A stretch of DNA of 64,000 bases, taken from Halomonas sp. YLGW01. GTDB taxonomy: Bacteria > Pseudomonadota > Gammaproteobacteria > Pseudomonadales > Halomonadaceae. Location of the stretch: assembly GCF_014840935.1 (NCBI RefSeq), contig NZ_CP062005.1, positions 1,364,001 through 1,428,000 on the forward strand, written 5' to 3'. The notes below the pieces were generated by a model. That model had not been told where the DNA came from. It worked only from the letters and a program-made list of their open reading frames with translations, and did not search any database. The translations under genes were made by a program, and so were the position numbers. Positions 16,570 through 26,262 of the stretch are shown here, piece after piece (position 1 is the first letter of the stretch; each line of letters opens with the position of its first letter).

Positions 16570-17088
16570 ATGCGCACGCCACGACTCACGACACTGCCAC
16601 CGGCCGATGGCCCCTGGCTCGAGATCGATGTGATGACGCAGCGCCTTGTCGTCTGGCAGGGCAGCGAGCGCCGGAGCGAGTATGCGATCTCCAGTGGCCT
16701 GGCCGGCCATGGGCAAGAAGAGGGCAGCGGCCAGACGCCGCTCGGCTGGCACTATGTGCGCGCCGCCATCGGCGAGGGGCAGCCCTTGGGCTGCGTCTTC
16801 CGTGGCCGCCGGCCCACCGGCGAGGTCTATTCGGCCGAGCTTGCCGCCGCGCATCCCAAGCGTGACTGGATCCTCACCCGCATCCTCTGGCTGTGCGGCC
16901 TCGAGGCCGGTCATAACCGCGGCGGTGACGTCGACTCCCAGCGCCGCTACATTTACCTGCATGGCACGCCGCCCACCGAGCCCATGGGCGTGGCCGCCTC
17001 CCATGGCTGCATTCGCCTGCGCGACGAGGCCCTGCTTGAGGTCTTCGCCGCTTCCGTACCCGGAACGCCGGTCTGGCTGCATGACTGA
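16570..17088 (+). CDS. L,D-transpeptidase (YkuD-fold) protein without signal peptide
   Basis: The 172-residue protein is one YkuD catalytic domain: HGTPPTEPMG and SHGCIRLRDEALLEVF carry the catalytic His and Cys. YkuD enzymes usually act on peptidoglycan in the periplasm, but this N-terminus (MRTPRLTTLPPADGPWLEIDV) has no hydrophobic signal. It starts five bases after psrA and sits before nagZ, a cytoplasmic muropeptide-recycling enzyme, so a cytoplasmic recycling role is possible (inference). No better upstream start with a signal sequence exists in this frame. Confidence 0.85.
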   Translation: MRTPRLTTLPPADGPWLEIDVMTQRLVVWQGSERRSEYAISSGLAGHGQEEGSGQTPLGWHYVRAAIGEGQPLGCVFRGRRPTGEVYSAELAAAHPKRDWILTRILWLCGLEAGHNRGGDVDSQRRYIYLHGTPPTEPMGVAASHGCIRLRDEALLEVFAASVPGTPVWLHD

Positions 17089-17155
17089 GCCGCGTCTGTC
17101 GTCCGGAAAGACATTGCTCTAGAATCCTCCCCCTTCATCGCCAAGGAAGACCACC

Positions 17156-18199
17156 ATGACGCAACCGCTGGGTTCAGTGATGCTGGATCTCGAGGGTCCC
17201 CGCTTGACGTCGGAAGAGGCCGAGCTGCTCCTTCGCTCCGAAGTGGGCGGGGTGATCCTGTTCGGCCGCAACATCGAGGATGCCGCCCAGGTGCAGGCCC
17301 TGTGCGCCGCGATTCGCGCCGTGCGGGCGGATCTCTTGCTGGCCATCGATCAGGAAGGCGGGCGCGTGCAGCGCCTGCGTGAAGGTGTCACACGGCTGCC
17401 GGCCATGGCACGCCTGGCCGAGGGGCTCGAGGCCGCGCCCCAGGCGGTACTGCAGCACTGCCAGGATGCCGGCTGGCTCTTGGGCATGGAGATGGCCGCC
17501 TGCGGGCTGGATATCACCTTCGCCCCGGTGCTCGATGTCGACGGCGGTGAATCCACCGTGATCGGCGATCGCAGCTTCTCGAGCGACCCGGAGACGGTCA
17601 GCCGCCTGGGTGGCGCCTTCATCGCCGGCCTCAACGAGGCCGGCATGGCCGCCGTCGGCAAGCATTTCCCCGGCCATGGCAGCGTGGCCGCCGACTCGCA
17701 CCACGAGCTGCCCGTCGACCCGCGCCCGCTGTCTGCGCTGCGTGAGCATGATCTGATACCCTTCGCCGCCCAGTCGGCGAGGCTCGGCGGCGTGATGCCG
17801 GCGCATGTGGTCTACTCCGACTTCGACGCCCGGCCGGCCTGCTTCTCCCGCAGCTGGCTTGGGCTCCTGCGCGAGGAGCTCGGCTTCAAGGGCGCGATCT
17901 TCTCCGATGATCTGTCGATGGCGGGCGCCCGGGTCGCCGGTGGCCCCGGGGAGCGGGCCCTGGCGGCACTGGATGCCGGCTGCGACATGGTGCTGGTGTG
18001 CAACGACCGGGCCGCCGCGCTTGAAGCCCTCGACGCCTGCGCCGGTCGGGCCAGCAAGCGCCCGGCCAAGCTGCGCTATGGCCGGGCCCGGCCGAGCCTC
18101 GAGGCCCTGCCGGCGCTGTCGCGCTGGCGCCGCGTCCATGCCCGGCTGGAAGCCCTGGCCAATGGCGATACCCCTTCTTCACTCTCAACCGATTCGTGA
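17156..18199 (+). CDS. nagZ: Beta-N-acetylhexosaminidase NagZ
   Basis: NagZ is a family-3 glycosidase that removes N-acetylglucosamine from anhydro-muropeptides in cell-wall recycling, in the cytoplasm. The 347-residue protein has the family signature GKHFPGHGSVAADSHHELPVD, DQEGGRVQRLR near residue 63 and the nucleophile region FSDDLSMAG. The start at ATG 17156 follows AAGGAAG. The hpt gene begins four bases after its stop codon. Confidence 0.96.
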   Translation: MTQPLGSVMLDLEGPRLTSEEAELLLRSEVGGVILFGRNIEDAAQVQALCAAIRAVRADLLLAIDQEGGRVQRLREGVTRLPAMARLAEGLEAAPQAVLQHCQDAGWLLGMEMAACGLDITFAPVLDVDGGESTVIGDRSFSSDPETVSRLGGAFIAGLNEAGMAAVGKHFPGHGSVAADSHHELPVDPRPLSALREHDLIPFAAQSARLGGVMPAHVVYSDFDARPACFSRSWLGLLREELGFKGAIFSDDLSMAGARVAGGPGERALAALDAGCDMVLVCNDRAAALEALDACAGRASKRPAKLRYGRARPSLEALPALSRWRRVHARLEALANGDTPSSLSTDS

Positions 18200-18203
18200 C
18201 CCC

Positions 18204-18782
18204 ATGACTCAACAAGCTTCTTCCTCCGATGCGTCCCTGGCCGCCATGCGCGACATCATGGATAACGCCGACTGCCTGATTTCCCAGGAGGAAGTCGAGC
18301 GTGCGCTGGACCAGATGGCTGAGCGGATCACCGCCGATCTCGGCGACAAGCTGCCGGTCTTCTACTGCGTGATGAACGGTGGCCTGATCACCACCGGGCA
18401 CCTGCTGACCCGGCTGGGCTTCCCGTTGGAGGTCGATTACCTGCATGCCACCCGCTATCGCGGCGGCACCCGGGGCGGCGAGCTGTTCTGGCGCGTATCG
18501 CCGGAGGTACCCATGGCGGGGCGCCATGTGGTGATCGTCGATGACATCCTCGATGAGGGCTCGACCCTGGCCGCCATCCTCGACTATTGCCGGGAGGCCG
18601 GCGCGGCCAGCATCTCCACCGCGGTGCTGGTCGACAAGACCCACGACCGCAAGGCGATGCCGGACCTCAAGGCCGACTACTGCAGCCTGGAGGTCGAGGA
18701 TCGCTACGTGTTCGGCTTCGGCATGGACTACAAGGGCTACTGGCGCAACGCGCCGGGAATCTTCGCGCCCCAGGGGATGTGA
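18204..18782 (+). CDS. hpt: Hypoxanthine-guanine phosphoribosyltransferase
   Basis: This enzyme salvages hypoxanthine or guanine to IMP or GMP using PRPP. The 192-residue protein has the PRPP motif HVVIVDDILDEGSTL and the N-terminal CVMNGGLITTGHLL loop, with VFGFGMDYKGYWRN near the end. It begins at ATG 18204, four bases after nagZ, and probably depends on translational coupling since no strong ribosome site is seen. The next gene makes hypoxanthine from methylthioinosine, so the two act in sequence. Confidence 0.93.
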   Translation: MTQQASSSDASLAAMRDIMDNADCLISQEEVERALDQMAERITADLGDKLPVFYCVMNGGLITTGHLLTRLGFPLEVDYLHATRYRGGTRGGELFWRVSPEVPMAGRHVVIVDDILDEGSTLAAILDYCREAGAASISTAVLVDKTHDRKAMPDLKADYCSLEVEDRYVFGFGMDYKGYWRNAPGIFAPQGM

Positions 18783-18850
18783 TGTGAGCCCGGCTCGTCA
18801 GGGCCGCCATCTCGTCGCATCACTGATCGTTGCGCCACGGTAACTGTTAA

Positions 18851-19600
<750 letters not shown>

Positions 19601-19678
19601 CCATCGACTAACTATTCAAGAATGGGGTGAAATTCAACTGCTACGGGGGTACGCGGACTTGATGCAAACGTGAGATTC

Positions 19679-21667
19679 TCATTTTCTTTCGGTCGAATCC
19701 CAGTCATCGATTAGGCCAATTGGAAGCCCATTGATACCATTAGATCTATAATGTGCTATTTCAAGGCCCTTGTTTTCATACGCAACATCTTGGGGCATGT
19801 CATTGTCTACTAATATTATTTGGCAAAGTTTGCCTTTTTTGTCGAACTCTTCGGCAACCCCAACCAATGCATTGAATAGATTCCTGTACTTCTCTGGGTC
19901 TGCAACACCGTCAGCATCATTTTCTTTTCCAATTTGAGTGTCATCGGAGTTTTCAGGAGTTTTCCCTAAAAATTTCCCTACTGTGTCGATCATTAGCAAT
20001 CCTGGAATATTTGTCTCTTTACGCAATTTTTGCAGCAAGATAGATGCCAGGTATCCGATAGAAACAATTGTTCTGAGCCCGCCTGAATTTATTTTCCTGT
20101 ATTCAATGTCCCTGACTTTTGGGAAAAAAGTTTTATTATCTATCCCTACGCCATGGTGGTTGTTGATCCTTATCTGCTGAATGAACTTGTTAATGTCTGT
20201 CCCTAGGTCCTTCAATACATTGTCAAGTGATGGCGCGTCTTTCTGCAGTTCGCCCAATCTATTTTTTAGCTTCTCGATTGTCCCCTCTAGCCGGCCGATA
20301 TAATCGGCGAGGGCGGCTTGCTTATTCCTTACTCTCAGAGAGTGGGTTACCTTTTCTCTACGTTCGTCAAGTTGTGCTAATTCTTTGACTATTGAGTCTC
20401 TTTCGGCTAAGTAGGGCGTTATTGAGCTCGCGAGCTCTTCATCCAGTATTTGTCTAGCTTTGTTTTTCTCTAGGTAAAGTTCTTCAAGGATGGAGTTGGC
20501 GGAATCTAAATCTGATCTGTTATCAGATATCAGTTTTTCAAGATCTTTCGATCTTCTTTTTATCGATGTTAATTCACTTTTTAAGCGTGTATCGCTTGAG
20601 ATGTCAAAATTGTCCGATATTTTCCCAATGTCGATAAGAGTTTCGCAAACAGGGCAGTTTGTTTGTTCATTTATATCAATGCCTATAAGCTCTTTGGCAG
20701 ATAGGCTTGATTCTATTCTGCCAACATCATTCTGGTAATCGTTGAGGAGTCGGCTAAACCTTTCAATATTCTGCAGAGATTTTGTTTGTGCTTCTTGCTT
20801 CTGCTTGATATTTAAATTGATTGTGTTTAGGGCGTCTTTAAGACCTTCGTATAGTTCGTTGTCGCTCGTCATCCTTTTATTTAAATCTGAAAGCCTATCT
20901 TCGAGTTCGGTTTTAATATTGTCTATGTTGTTTATTTCTTTATCTAGGTCCTCTGAGTTTTTAAATTCAGTCTGAGAAAGAAAGTTGCTTATGGTAGAGT
21001 ATTGCTTTGAAGTTTGAGCCTTCTCTTGTGATTTGCTTGCTATATCTGATTCTATTTCAGAAATCCCAGAGTCAAGTACATTGAATATATATTTAAACAC
21101 TTCCCTGTTTTTTGTTTCAAGTACATGGTTCCCGATGTTTAGTAAGTGAGTGCTTCCAACATCGTCTTGATCCAAGTAAATAAACTTAAATAAGTCTAAG
21201 AAGCTAAGCCTGGCAGTATCTGATGAATCTTTTGTCGGGGACTGCTTTAATCGAACAGCGGGGAGTTCTAAGGCCTCAAGAAGAAATTCAGAAAGGCTTT
21301 TATTCTGATCATCTCCTTTTGTGACACTGGGCTTGTACTTGTCGGGGAAGGAGTTGGATATTTTAGAGTATGCACAAGTATATACGTCAACATCTCTGGC
21401 AGGATTGAAAATATCTCTACTGATGCAGTAGGGGGTTCCATTTATCGTTATTTCAAGTACGGCATACTTTACAGATGAAGAGATTTCTTCGTCAATCTTG
21501 ATTTGCTTTCCACCAAGAAGGTAGTAAACAAACCTGAGTATGCTTGACTTTCCTGTGTCAGCATCTCCATAAATTACATTTATTCCAGGGTGAAATGTGA
21601 CTCGATAATTTTTTCTATGCCCGTGAAGTATTAGGTTCTTTAAGAGTAAGCCTTGTGAAGTGTCCAT
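19679..21667 (-). CDS. Rad50/SMC-like ABC ATPase of a three-component (ABC-3C-like) conflict system
   Basis: The 662-residue protein has a split ABC ATPase: Walker A GDADTGKS at residues 34-41 and, at the C-terminus, an SGG signature-like segment (528-530) and LLMID (557-561). The middle is long coiled coil with a zinc-hook CPVC at 338-341. In Walker B the Asp is followed by Thr, not the usual catalytic Glu. The start codon overlaps the preceding gene's stop codon (TAATG). The DNA is visibly AT-rich and uses codons rare in the flanks. Gene order and coupling fit the ATPase of ABC-three-component systems; RloC is excluded because no HEPN nuclease end is present. Confidence 0.75.
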   Translation of the reverse strand: MDTSQGLLLKNLILHGHRKNYRVTFHPGINVIYGDADTGKSSILRFVYYLLGGKQIKIDEEISSSVKYAVLEITINGTPYCISRDIFNPARDVDVYTCAYSKISNSFPDKYKPSVTKGDDQNKSLSEFLLEALELPAVRLKQSPTKDSSDTARLSFLDLFKFIYLDQDDVGSTHLLNIGNHVLETKNREVFKYIFNVLDSGISEIESDIASKSQEKAQTSKQYSTISNFLSQTEFKNSEDLDKEINNIDNIKTELEDRLSDLNKRMTSDNELYEGLKDALNTINLNIKQKQEAQTKSLQNIERFSRLLNDYQNDVGRIESSLSAKELIGIDINEQTNCPVCETLIDIGKISDNFDISSDTRLKSELTSIKRRSKDLEKLISDNRSDLDSANSILEELYLEKNKARQILDEELASSITPYLAERDSIVKELAQLDERREKVTHSLRVRNKQAALADYIGRLEGTIEKLKNRLGELQKDAPSLDNVLKDLGTDINKFIQQIRINNHHGVGIDNKTFFPKVRDIEYRKINSGGLRTIVSIGYLASILLQKLRKETNIPGLLMIDTVGKFLGKTPENSDDTQIGKENDADGVADPEKYRNLFNALVGVAEEFDKKGKLCQIILVDNDMPQDVAYENKGLEIAHYRSNGINGLPIGLIDDWDSTERK

Positions 21668-22176
21668 TATACACCCTGTTTTAATGCTGTATTTATATAG
21701 CCGTTAAGTTTGCTAGGGCTATGCGACTGCAGTAATGAAAGCTGTTCGATAAACAGTGTTATTTTACGGAAGTGCCCATCTTTTAATTTCCTTGAGATGG
21801 ATTTTCCGGTGTCTGTTAGATCAAATAAAAACCCTTCCGATTTGGAGTATTCGGCCGCTAAGTATTCTTTAGATGAAAGTATTTTTATCATGGCCAGAAG
21901 CCTCTCTCGATCAAATAGTTCGTCGACGTTCACGGAAAGTGTATCCACGGTGTAATAGTCGACGTCATCAATTGCGATTTGCCGCTTGTTTGCCAACATT
22001 AGAACCTTGTTTAAGAAGGCTGGCCTAGTAACTAGGAAATGGAAAGTTTGTATCTTGTCGATTGTTAACACTTTCTTTTTCCGAGAAGTCTGTGCAAGTT
22101 TTTCGAGTATCAGAAGAAGTGTGCCTAAGTTATAATGTATCTCACGCTCGGGCTGAATGTATGGAAGTTTATTCAC
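21667..22176 (-). CDS. Middle component of the ABC-3C-like system
   Basis: This 169-residue protein has no catalytic motif that I recognise. It is mostly helical, with segments such as NLGTLLLILEKLA, VLTIDKIQTFHFLVTRPAFLNKVL and FDLTDTGKSISRKL, the last reading like a winged-helix wing. Its size and place between a multi-domain effector gene and a zinc-hook ABC ATPase gene match the 'middle component' of ABC-three-component systems. The start is GTG 22176, preceded by GGAGG, overlapping the upstream gene by eight bases (GTGAATAA); its stop shares one base with the ATPase start. Confidence 0.65.
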   Translation of the reverse strand: MNKLPYIQPEREIHYNLGTLLLILEKLAQTSRKKKVLTIDKIQTFHFLVTRPAFLNKVLMLANKRQIAIDDVDYYTVDTLSVNVDELFDRERLLAMIKILSSKEYLAAEYSKSEGFLFDLTDTGKSISRKLKDGHFRKITLFIEQLSLLQSHSPSKLNGYINTALKQGV

Positions 22177-23401
22177 TTTTATCCTCCGTTAAGAGGTGTC
22201 TCAATGAGGCAATTGATCCGTCTTTCACCCACCAAATATTCTCACCTTCCGAGTTGGCGAGTTGGTGGAGCATTCCTTGTTTATGGATAGCGTTTATAAA
22301 AATAATAAACGTACCTAAAAAATTGTTATCTTCTTTAATGATCGTGTCATGGACATCTGATAGCAATAATCCAGAATTTGGGATGCCATCGTGCATATAT
22401 TTCGTATAACTATTCTGATATACCTTGCGTATTTTCGTGTATAGCTCACTTAGTCGCTTTTGATCCGAAGAGCTACTGAAAAGTTTTCTTATATACTCTG
22501 CGTTTAAAAAAGCTTCTTTGGCTTCTCTTATTGCCGTGTTATGGATATCAGCAGAAATTAGTTTTAAGACAAACAGTTCGTCGTCAAAGTCTGTTTCGTC
22601 TTCAAGTTGTTTAAATTCGAGAGTTGACATGCCCGGATCGTTATTTCCAAAACATAATATTATTTGTTTAACGGCGATAATGGTCGTGCTATCCAGGTTG
22701 TTGGGCTTTGTGATGCTGGTGTGATCTTCATCTACTGATATTGCATCCGATTTTTCCTTGTCTATTGGAACGGCGCTTGTTTTTTTTACAACCGAATCGT
22801 GCACGCCATAGAAATACTTTGTTGTTGGTCTTAAGCTGGTCTTTTGCCATTCATCATTTATTTTATGAATGTACTCGTTGAGTGGTGAAAGTCCCTCTAT
22901 TTGAAGGTTGTCACTCATCAATTTCCCAAAAGTTGCTGCCTCTGCTCCCTGATGCGGTACAGCCAAAGATATAAATAGCTTGATCTTTGATGGTGTCCTC
23001 TCTTCAATATCTTTAATAATAGAACTTTTGGTTACCAATCCACCCATACTATGAGCAATGACGATAATGTTATCGTATTTCTGTAGTTTGAAACGGATTT
23101 CAGTTCTAAGTAAGTTTCCGATTTCCTCAATGCTTATATTGTTGGCCAGTTTTCCATGTGATGTCCCAAACATACGCTTAACCAAACTTGAAATGTTACT
23201 GGCTTTAGCGAAAAGATTTAGTAGCTTGGTGAAGTAAGAAAAGTGAGCTATGTCATAATTTTCTGATATTTCAAAGTCGTCGGATAATAACTCAGGGAAC
23301 GAGCGAGATTTTCCATTTTGCCAGGTCGCTTCGCCACCACAAAATCCGTGAACAAATAGTATTAGATTTTTTTTACCTTCCTGAGAGACGAACTCAATCA
23401 T
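22169..23401 (-). CDS. Alpha/beta-hydrolase effector with C-terminal module, ABC-3C-like system
   Basis: The 410-residue protein has two parts. Residues about 1-250 are a lipase/PGAP1-like alpha/beta hydrolase: HGFCGG (18-23) as oxyanion loop, AHSMGG with nucleophile Ser118, and likely Asp202 (GVHDSVV) and His227 (EDHTSIT) completing the triad. Residues about 262-410 are a separate helical module with no catalytic motif, fitting the C-terminal domain that defines ABC-3C effectors. It is the first gene of a tightly coupled three-gene operon. The most likely role is a membrane-lipid or ester-hydrolysing toxin released on infection; this is inference. The start has only a weak ribosome site. Confidence 0.7.
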   Translation of the reverse strand: MIEFVSQEGKKNLILFVHGFCGGEATWQNGKSRSFPELLSDDFEISENYDIAHFSYFTKLLNLFAKASNISSLVKRMFGTSHGKLANNISIEEIGNLLRTEIRFKLQKYDNIIVIAHSMGGLVTKSSIIKDIEERTPSKIKLFISLAVPHQGAEAATFGKLMSDNLQIEGLSPLNEYIHKINDEWQKTSLRPTTKYFYGVHDSVVKKTSAVPIDKEKSDAISVDEDHTSITKPNNLDSTTIIAVKQIILCFGNNDPGMSTLEFKQLEDETDFDDELFVLKLISADIHNTAIREAKEAFLNAEYIRKLFSSSSDQKRLSELYTKIRKVYQNSYTKYMHDGIPNSGLLLSDVHDTIIKEDNNFLGTFIIFINAIHKQGMLHQLANSEGENIWWVKDGSIASLRHLLTEDKSE

Positions 23402-23554
23402 TTGGCTGGCCTATAGGTGCATTTTTAAAGTTTTTCACTCGTTTCTCCACTAAATAAATTAGCTTGGAACTGCCATAAAGAGTAACGTTCGCCATAATCG
23501 GCACGTAAAGAACAGGGCGAAAAGGCGCTTTTGCGTGTTCGAGTTGATGACGTT

Positions 23555-23992
23555 TTAGGCATTTTCTAGGTGTTCAAGAATTTTGTTGATGGGCAGGTTG
23601 CGTTCAAAGTATCGCTTGAAGGGTGCATTCAGGCAGCGAGCCCACTCCCCGTTATCCAGCTCAAGAAATCCCAGCAGCTTGGCGGAGAATGGGTTTTCCT
23701 GGTAGTGGAACATTGCATTGCGAAATCGCCGTAGTGCCTGCGTATATTCCTCATCAGCCAAGTACGAATCCATTGCTGGGTCAGAAATCCCGAGTTCATT
23801 GTAGCCCTCCACGACCACCTGTAGTAGTGCATACCATACCGAGAGCCGCATGAAACTGGAGTGTGCTTGTACAAGCGCCAGCTCGTCCGGAGGAAGTGCT
23901 GATTCACCCGAACCCGGAACTGTCGCCCCGGCGAATTGCTTGACGCTGTCGGCAATGCACCAGTGCTTATAGAGGGCTGCGAGATCACTCAT
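23555..23992 (-). CDS. Small protein with HEPN-type RNxxxH motif, function unknown
   Basis: The 145-residue helical protein carries R91-N-A-M-F-H96 within LRRFRNAMFHYQENPFSAKLLGF, matching the R(N/D/H)xxxH active-site pattern of HEPN ribonucleases. Upstream helices (MRLSVWYALLQVVVEGYNELGI) fit the helical bundle around such a site. It lies 153 bases upstream of the ABC-3C-like operon on the same strand, but its base composition is closer to the chromosome, so it may have arrived separately. A PsrA-type operator lies about 25 bases before its ATG. Its target is unknown, and a non-catalytic HEPN-like fold is possible. Confidence 0.55.
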   Translation of the reverse strand: MSDLAALYKHWCIADSVKQFAGATVPGSGESALPPDELALVQAHSSFMRLSVWYALLQVVVEGYNELGISDPAMDSYLADEEYTQALRRFRNAMFHYQENPFSAKLLGFLELDNGEWARCLNAPFKRYFERNLPINKILEHLENA

Positions 23993-24390
23993 AATTGATG
24001 CCTAGCAGTGATTAGATTAAACGTTCGTTTATTGACATGAACACGCGGGTGCGTTCAAGAATATTATTTGGCGCGCCATCTTTGATGTAAGTAGTTGATG
24101 TACTTGGTTTTGGCAAAAGTCCTGCAGCCTAAGCAGAATTCGCGTGCCTGCGCGTTTTGCCGGCATCAATATCGGCACGCTACCGCCCCTACCTGGGCAT
24201 GGCGTGATGGCGTCCTGCCATCCATGCAGTAGTCCGTTCCTTGGCGCGATGCTGTCGGTCATTCTGGCTTTGTACAGACCGTGACTGGTCAGCCTATTCA
24301 TTAGAGGCTCTGGATGCAAAAGGCGGCAGGCCACAAGCATGGCTCGACTCCGCTGCGCGAAGGGGCATGGCACTTTCTGGACTCATGAAG
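23993..24390. other. Intergenic stretch at the island edge, no convincing gene
   Basis: Apart from the operator near 24025 and a GCGTGCC/GGCACGC inverted repeat (24142-24180), I see no gene. An open frame at 24029-24373 (minus strand) has no ribosome site, no family resemblance and odd composition, so I do not call it. TTCAAGAAT at 24054-24062 repeats a sequence at 19615-19623 on the other side of the accessory block. Confidence 0.5.
24017..24032 (-). promoter_or_regulatory. PsrA-type operator upstream of the HEPN-motif gene
   Basis: AAAC-GTTC-GTTT (24019-24030) matches the AAAC-N4-GTTT pattern and shares TTCGTTTATTG with the site upstream of psrA. It lies directly ahead of the minus-strand gene that starts at 23992. 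Confidence 0.55.
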
Positions 24391-24433
24391 AAAAACACCC
24401 CGCAGGCTGGAGGGGCTCCAGCCTGCGGGGTGT
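24391..24433 (-). terminator. Strong intrinsic terminator of the acyl-CoA ligase gene
   Basis: An 18-bp perfect stem (24395-24412 with 24416-24433) with a 3-base loop is followed, on the minus strand, by five T. Confidence 0.92.
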
Positions 24434-24519
24434 CGTTTGAATGCTGAATGGCGGGCGTTGTTGCCGAGGTCAGGTCTTGCCGGCGATCAGCGCGCTAGGT
24501 TCCAGCAAGAGGATGGGCG

Positions 24520-26235
24520 TTAGAGCCCCAGCTCGTGGGTGGCTTCCTCACGCATCTTGAACTTCTGCACCTTGCCGGTAACGGTCATCGGGAAGGCGTC
24601 GACGAACTTCACGTAGCGGGGAATCTTGAAGTGGGCGATCTTGCCCTGGCAGAAGCCTCTCAGGCCTTCTTCATCCAACTCTTCACCCTCGACCAGCTTG
24701 ACCCAGGCCATCACTTCTTCGCCGTACTTGGCATCGGGTACGCCGATCACCTGCACGTCCGAGATGGCGGGGTGGGTGTAGAGGAAGTCCTCGATCTCGC
24801 GGGGATAGATGTTCTCGCCGCCGCGGATGATCATGTCCTTGATCCGCCCGACAATCGCCACGTAGCCGTCTTCGTCCATGGTGGCGAGGTCGCCGGTGTG
24901 CATCCAGCGGCTGGCGTCGATGGATTTGGCGGTGGCATCCGGGTTGTCCCAGTAGCCGAGCATCACGCTATAGCCGCGGGTACACAGTTCGCCGCGCTCG
25001 CCGCGTGGCACCACGGCGCCGGTGGACGGGTCGACCAGCTTGACCTCCAGGTGCGGGTGAATGGTGCCCACGGTGGTGACGCGTTTCTCGAGCGGGGCAT
25101 CGGTGAGGGTCTGGAAGCTGACCGGGCTGGTCTCGGTCATGCCGTAGCAGATGGTCACGCCTTCCATGTGCATCTTGTCGATCACCTGGCGCATCACCTC
25201 GATGGGGCAGATAGAGCCGGCCATGATGCCGGTGCGCAGTGTCGAAAGGTCGAACTCGGCAAAGCGCGGATGTTCCAGTTCGGCGATGAACATGGTCGGC
25301 ACCCCGAAGAGGGCGGTGGCGCGTTCGTTTTCCACGGCCGTAAGCGTCGCCTCTGCATCGAAGCCGTCGCTTGGGTAGATCATGGCCGCGCCGTGGGTCA
25401 TGCAGCCCAGGTTGCCCATCACCATGCCGAAGCAGTGATAGAGCGGCACCGGGATTACCAGCCGGTCGCGCTCCGAGAAGCCCATGGTGCGGGCCACGAA
25501 GAAGCCGTTGTTGAGGATGTTGTGGTGCGAAAGGGTCGCGCCCTTGGGCGAGCCGGTGGTGCCGGAGGTGTACTGGATGTTGATCGGCTCGTCGAACTGA
25601 AGCGCCCCCTGAACCTCGGCGAGACGCGCCGCGCTGACTGCCTCGGCACCTTCCAGCAGCCCCTTCCAGGTCAGCATGCCGGGCAGGGCATCGGCGGCAT
25701 CCAGGCAGACCACGCGCTTGAGGGCCGGCAGGCGAGGGCAGTCCAGGCCGCCTTCCTGCGGCGATGCCAGTTCCGGGGCCAGTTCACTGATCATCTCGAC
25801 GTAGTTCGAGGCCTTGAAGCGACCCTGCAGGATCAGGGTCGCGGTGCCGGACTGGGTGAGGGCGTACTCCAGTTCGTGGGTGCGATAGCTCGGGTTGAGG
25901 TTGACCAGGATGGCGCCGATCTTGGCGGTGGCGAACTGGGTGATGGCCCACTCGGCCCGGTTGGGGGCCCAGATGCCGACCCGCTCGCCCGGCACGACGC
26001 CGGCCGCCAGCATGGCGCGGGCGGCCTCGTCGACGGCGACCTTGAGCTCTTGCCAGCTGTAGCGCAGGCCCTGGTGCAGGCTGAGCAGGGCATCGCGCTC
26101 GGGAACACGCGCGACGGTGGCATCGAAGCAGTCACCGATGGTCTGGCCCTTGAGGGGCGTGTCGCTGGTGCCGCTGACATAGCTGAGTGCAGGCGGGGAA
26201 GTGGGCGAATCCGAGGCGGGGCTTTGGCGTGTCAT
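24520..26235 (-). CDS. Acyl-CoA synthetase (AMP-dependent ligase)
   Basis: This 571-residue enzyme activates a carboxylic acid to its CoA thioester through an acyl-adenylate. The phosphate loop [16 protein letters not shown] (near 223), [52 protein letters not shown] and the C-terminal lysine in [14 protein letters not shown] are all present. It resembles medium/long-chain or methyl-branched acyl-CoA ligases placed with leucine/valine catabolic genes. It lies downstream of liuR, separated by a repeat element, so co-regulation is possible. The exact acid cannot be read from the sequence. Confidence 0.88.
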   Translation of the reverse strand: MTRQSPASDSPTSPPALSYVSGTSDTPLKGQTIGDCFDATVARVPERDALLSLHQGLRYSWQELKVAVDEAARAMLAAGVVPGERVGIWAPNRAEWAITQFATAKIGAILVNLNPSYRTHELEYALTQSGTATLILQGRFKASNYVEMISELAPELASPQEGGLDCPRLPALKRVVCLDAADALPGMLTWKGLLEGAEAVSAARLAEVQGALQFDEPINIQYTSGTTGSPKGATLSHHNILNNGFFVARTMGFSERDRLVIPVPLYHCFGMVMGNLGCMTHGAAMIYPSDGFDAEATLTAVENERATALFGVPTMFIAELEHPRFAEFDLSTLRTGIMAGSICPIEVMRQVIDKMHMEGVTICYGMTETSPVSFQTLTDAPLEKRVTTVGTIHPHLEVKLVDPSTGAVVPRGERGELCTRGYSVMLGYWDNPDATAKSIDASRWMHTGDLATMDEDGYVAIVGRIKDMIIRGGENIYPREIEDFLYTHPAISDVQVIGVPDAKYGEEVMAWVKLVEGEELDEEGLRGFCQGKIAHFKIPRYVKFVDAFPMTVTGKVQKFKMREEATHELGL

Positions 26236-26262
26236 GCTGGCTCCTGTGTTTATTGTACTTGT

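Noticed and set aside
19679-21667. Assignment of the zinc-hook ATPase as RloC or as Rad50/SbcC
   Set aside because: No HEPN nuclease C-terminus as in RloC, no SbcD partner, and the neighbouring genes fit a three-component system better.
24029-24373. 115-codon minus-strand open frame
   Set aside because: No ribosome site, no recognisable features and composition unlike a real gene; lies in the island edge.
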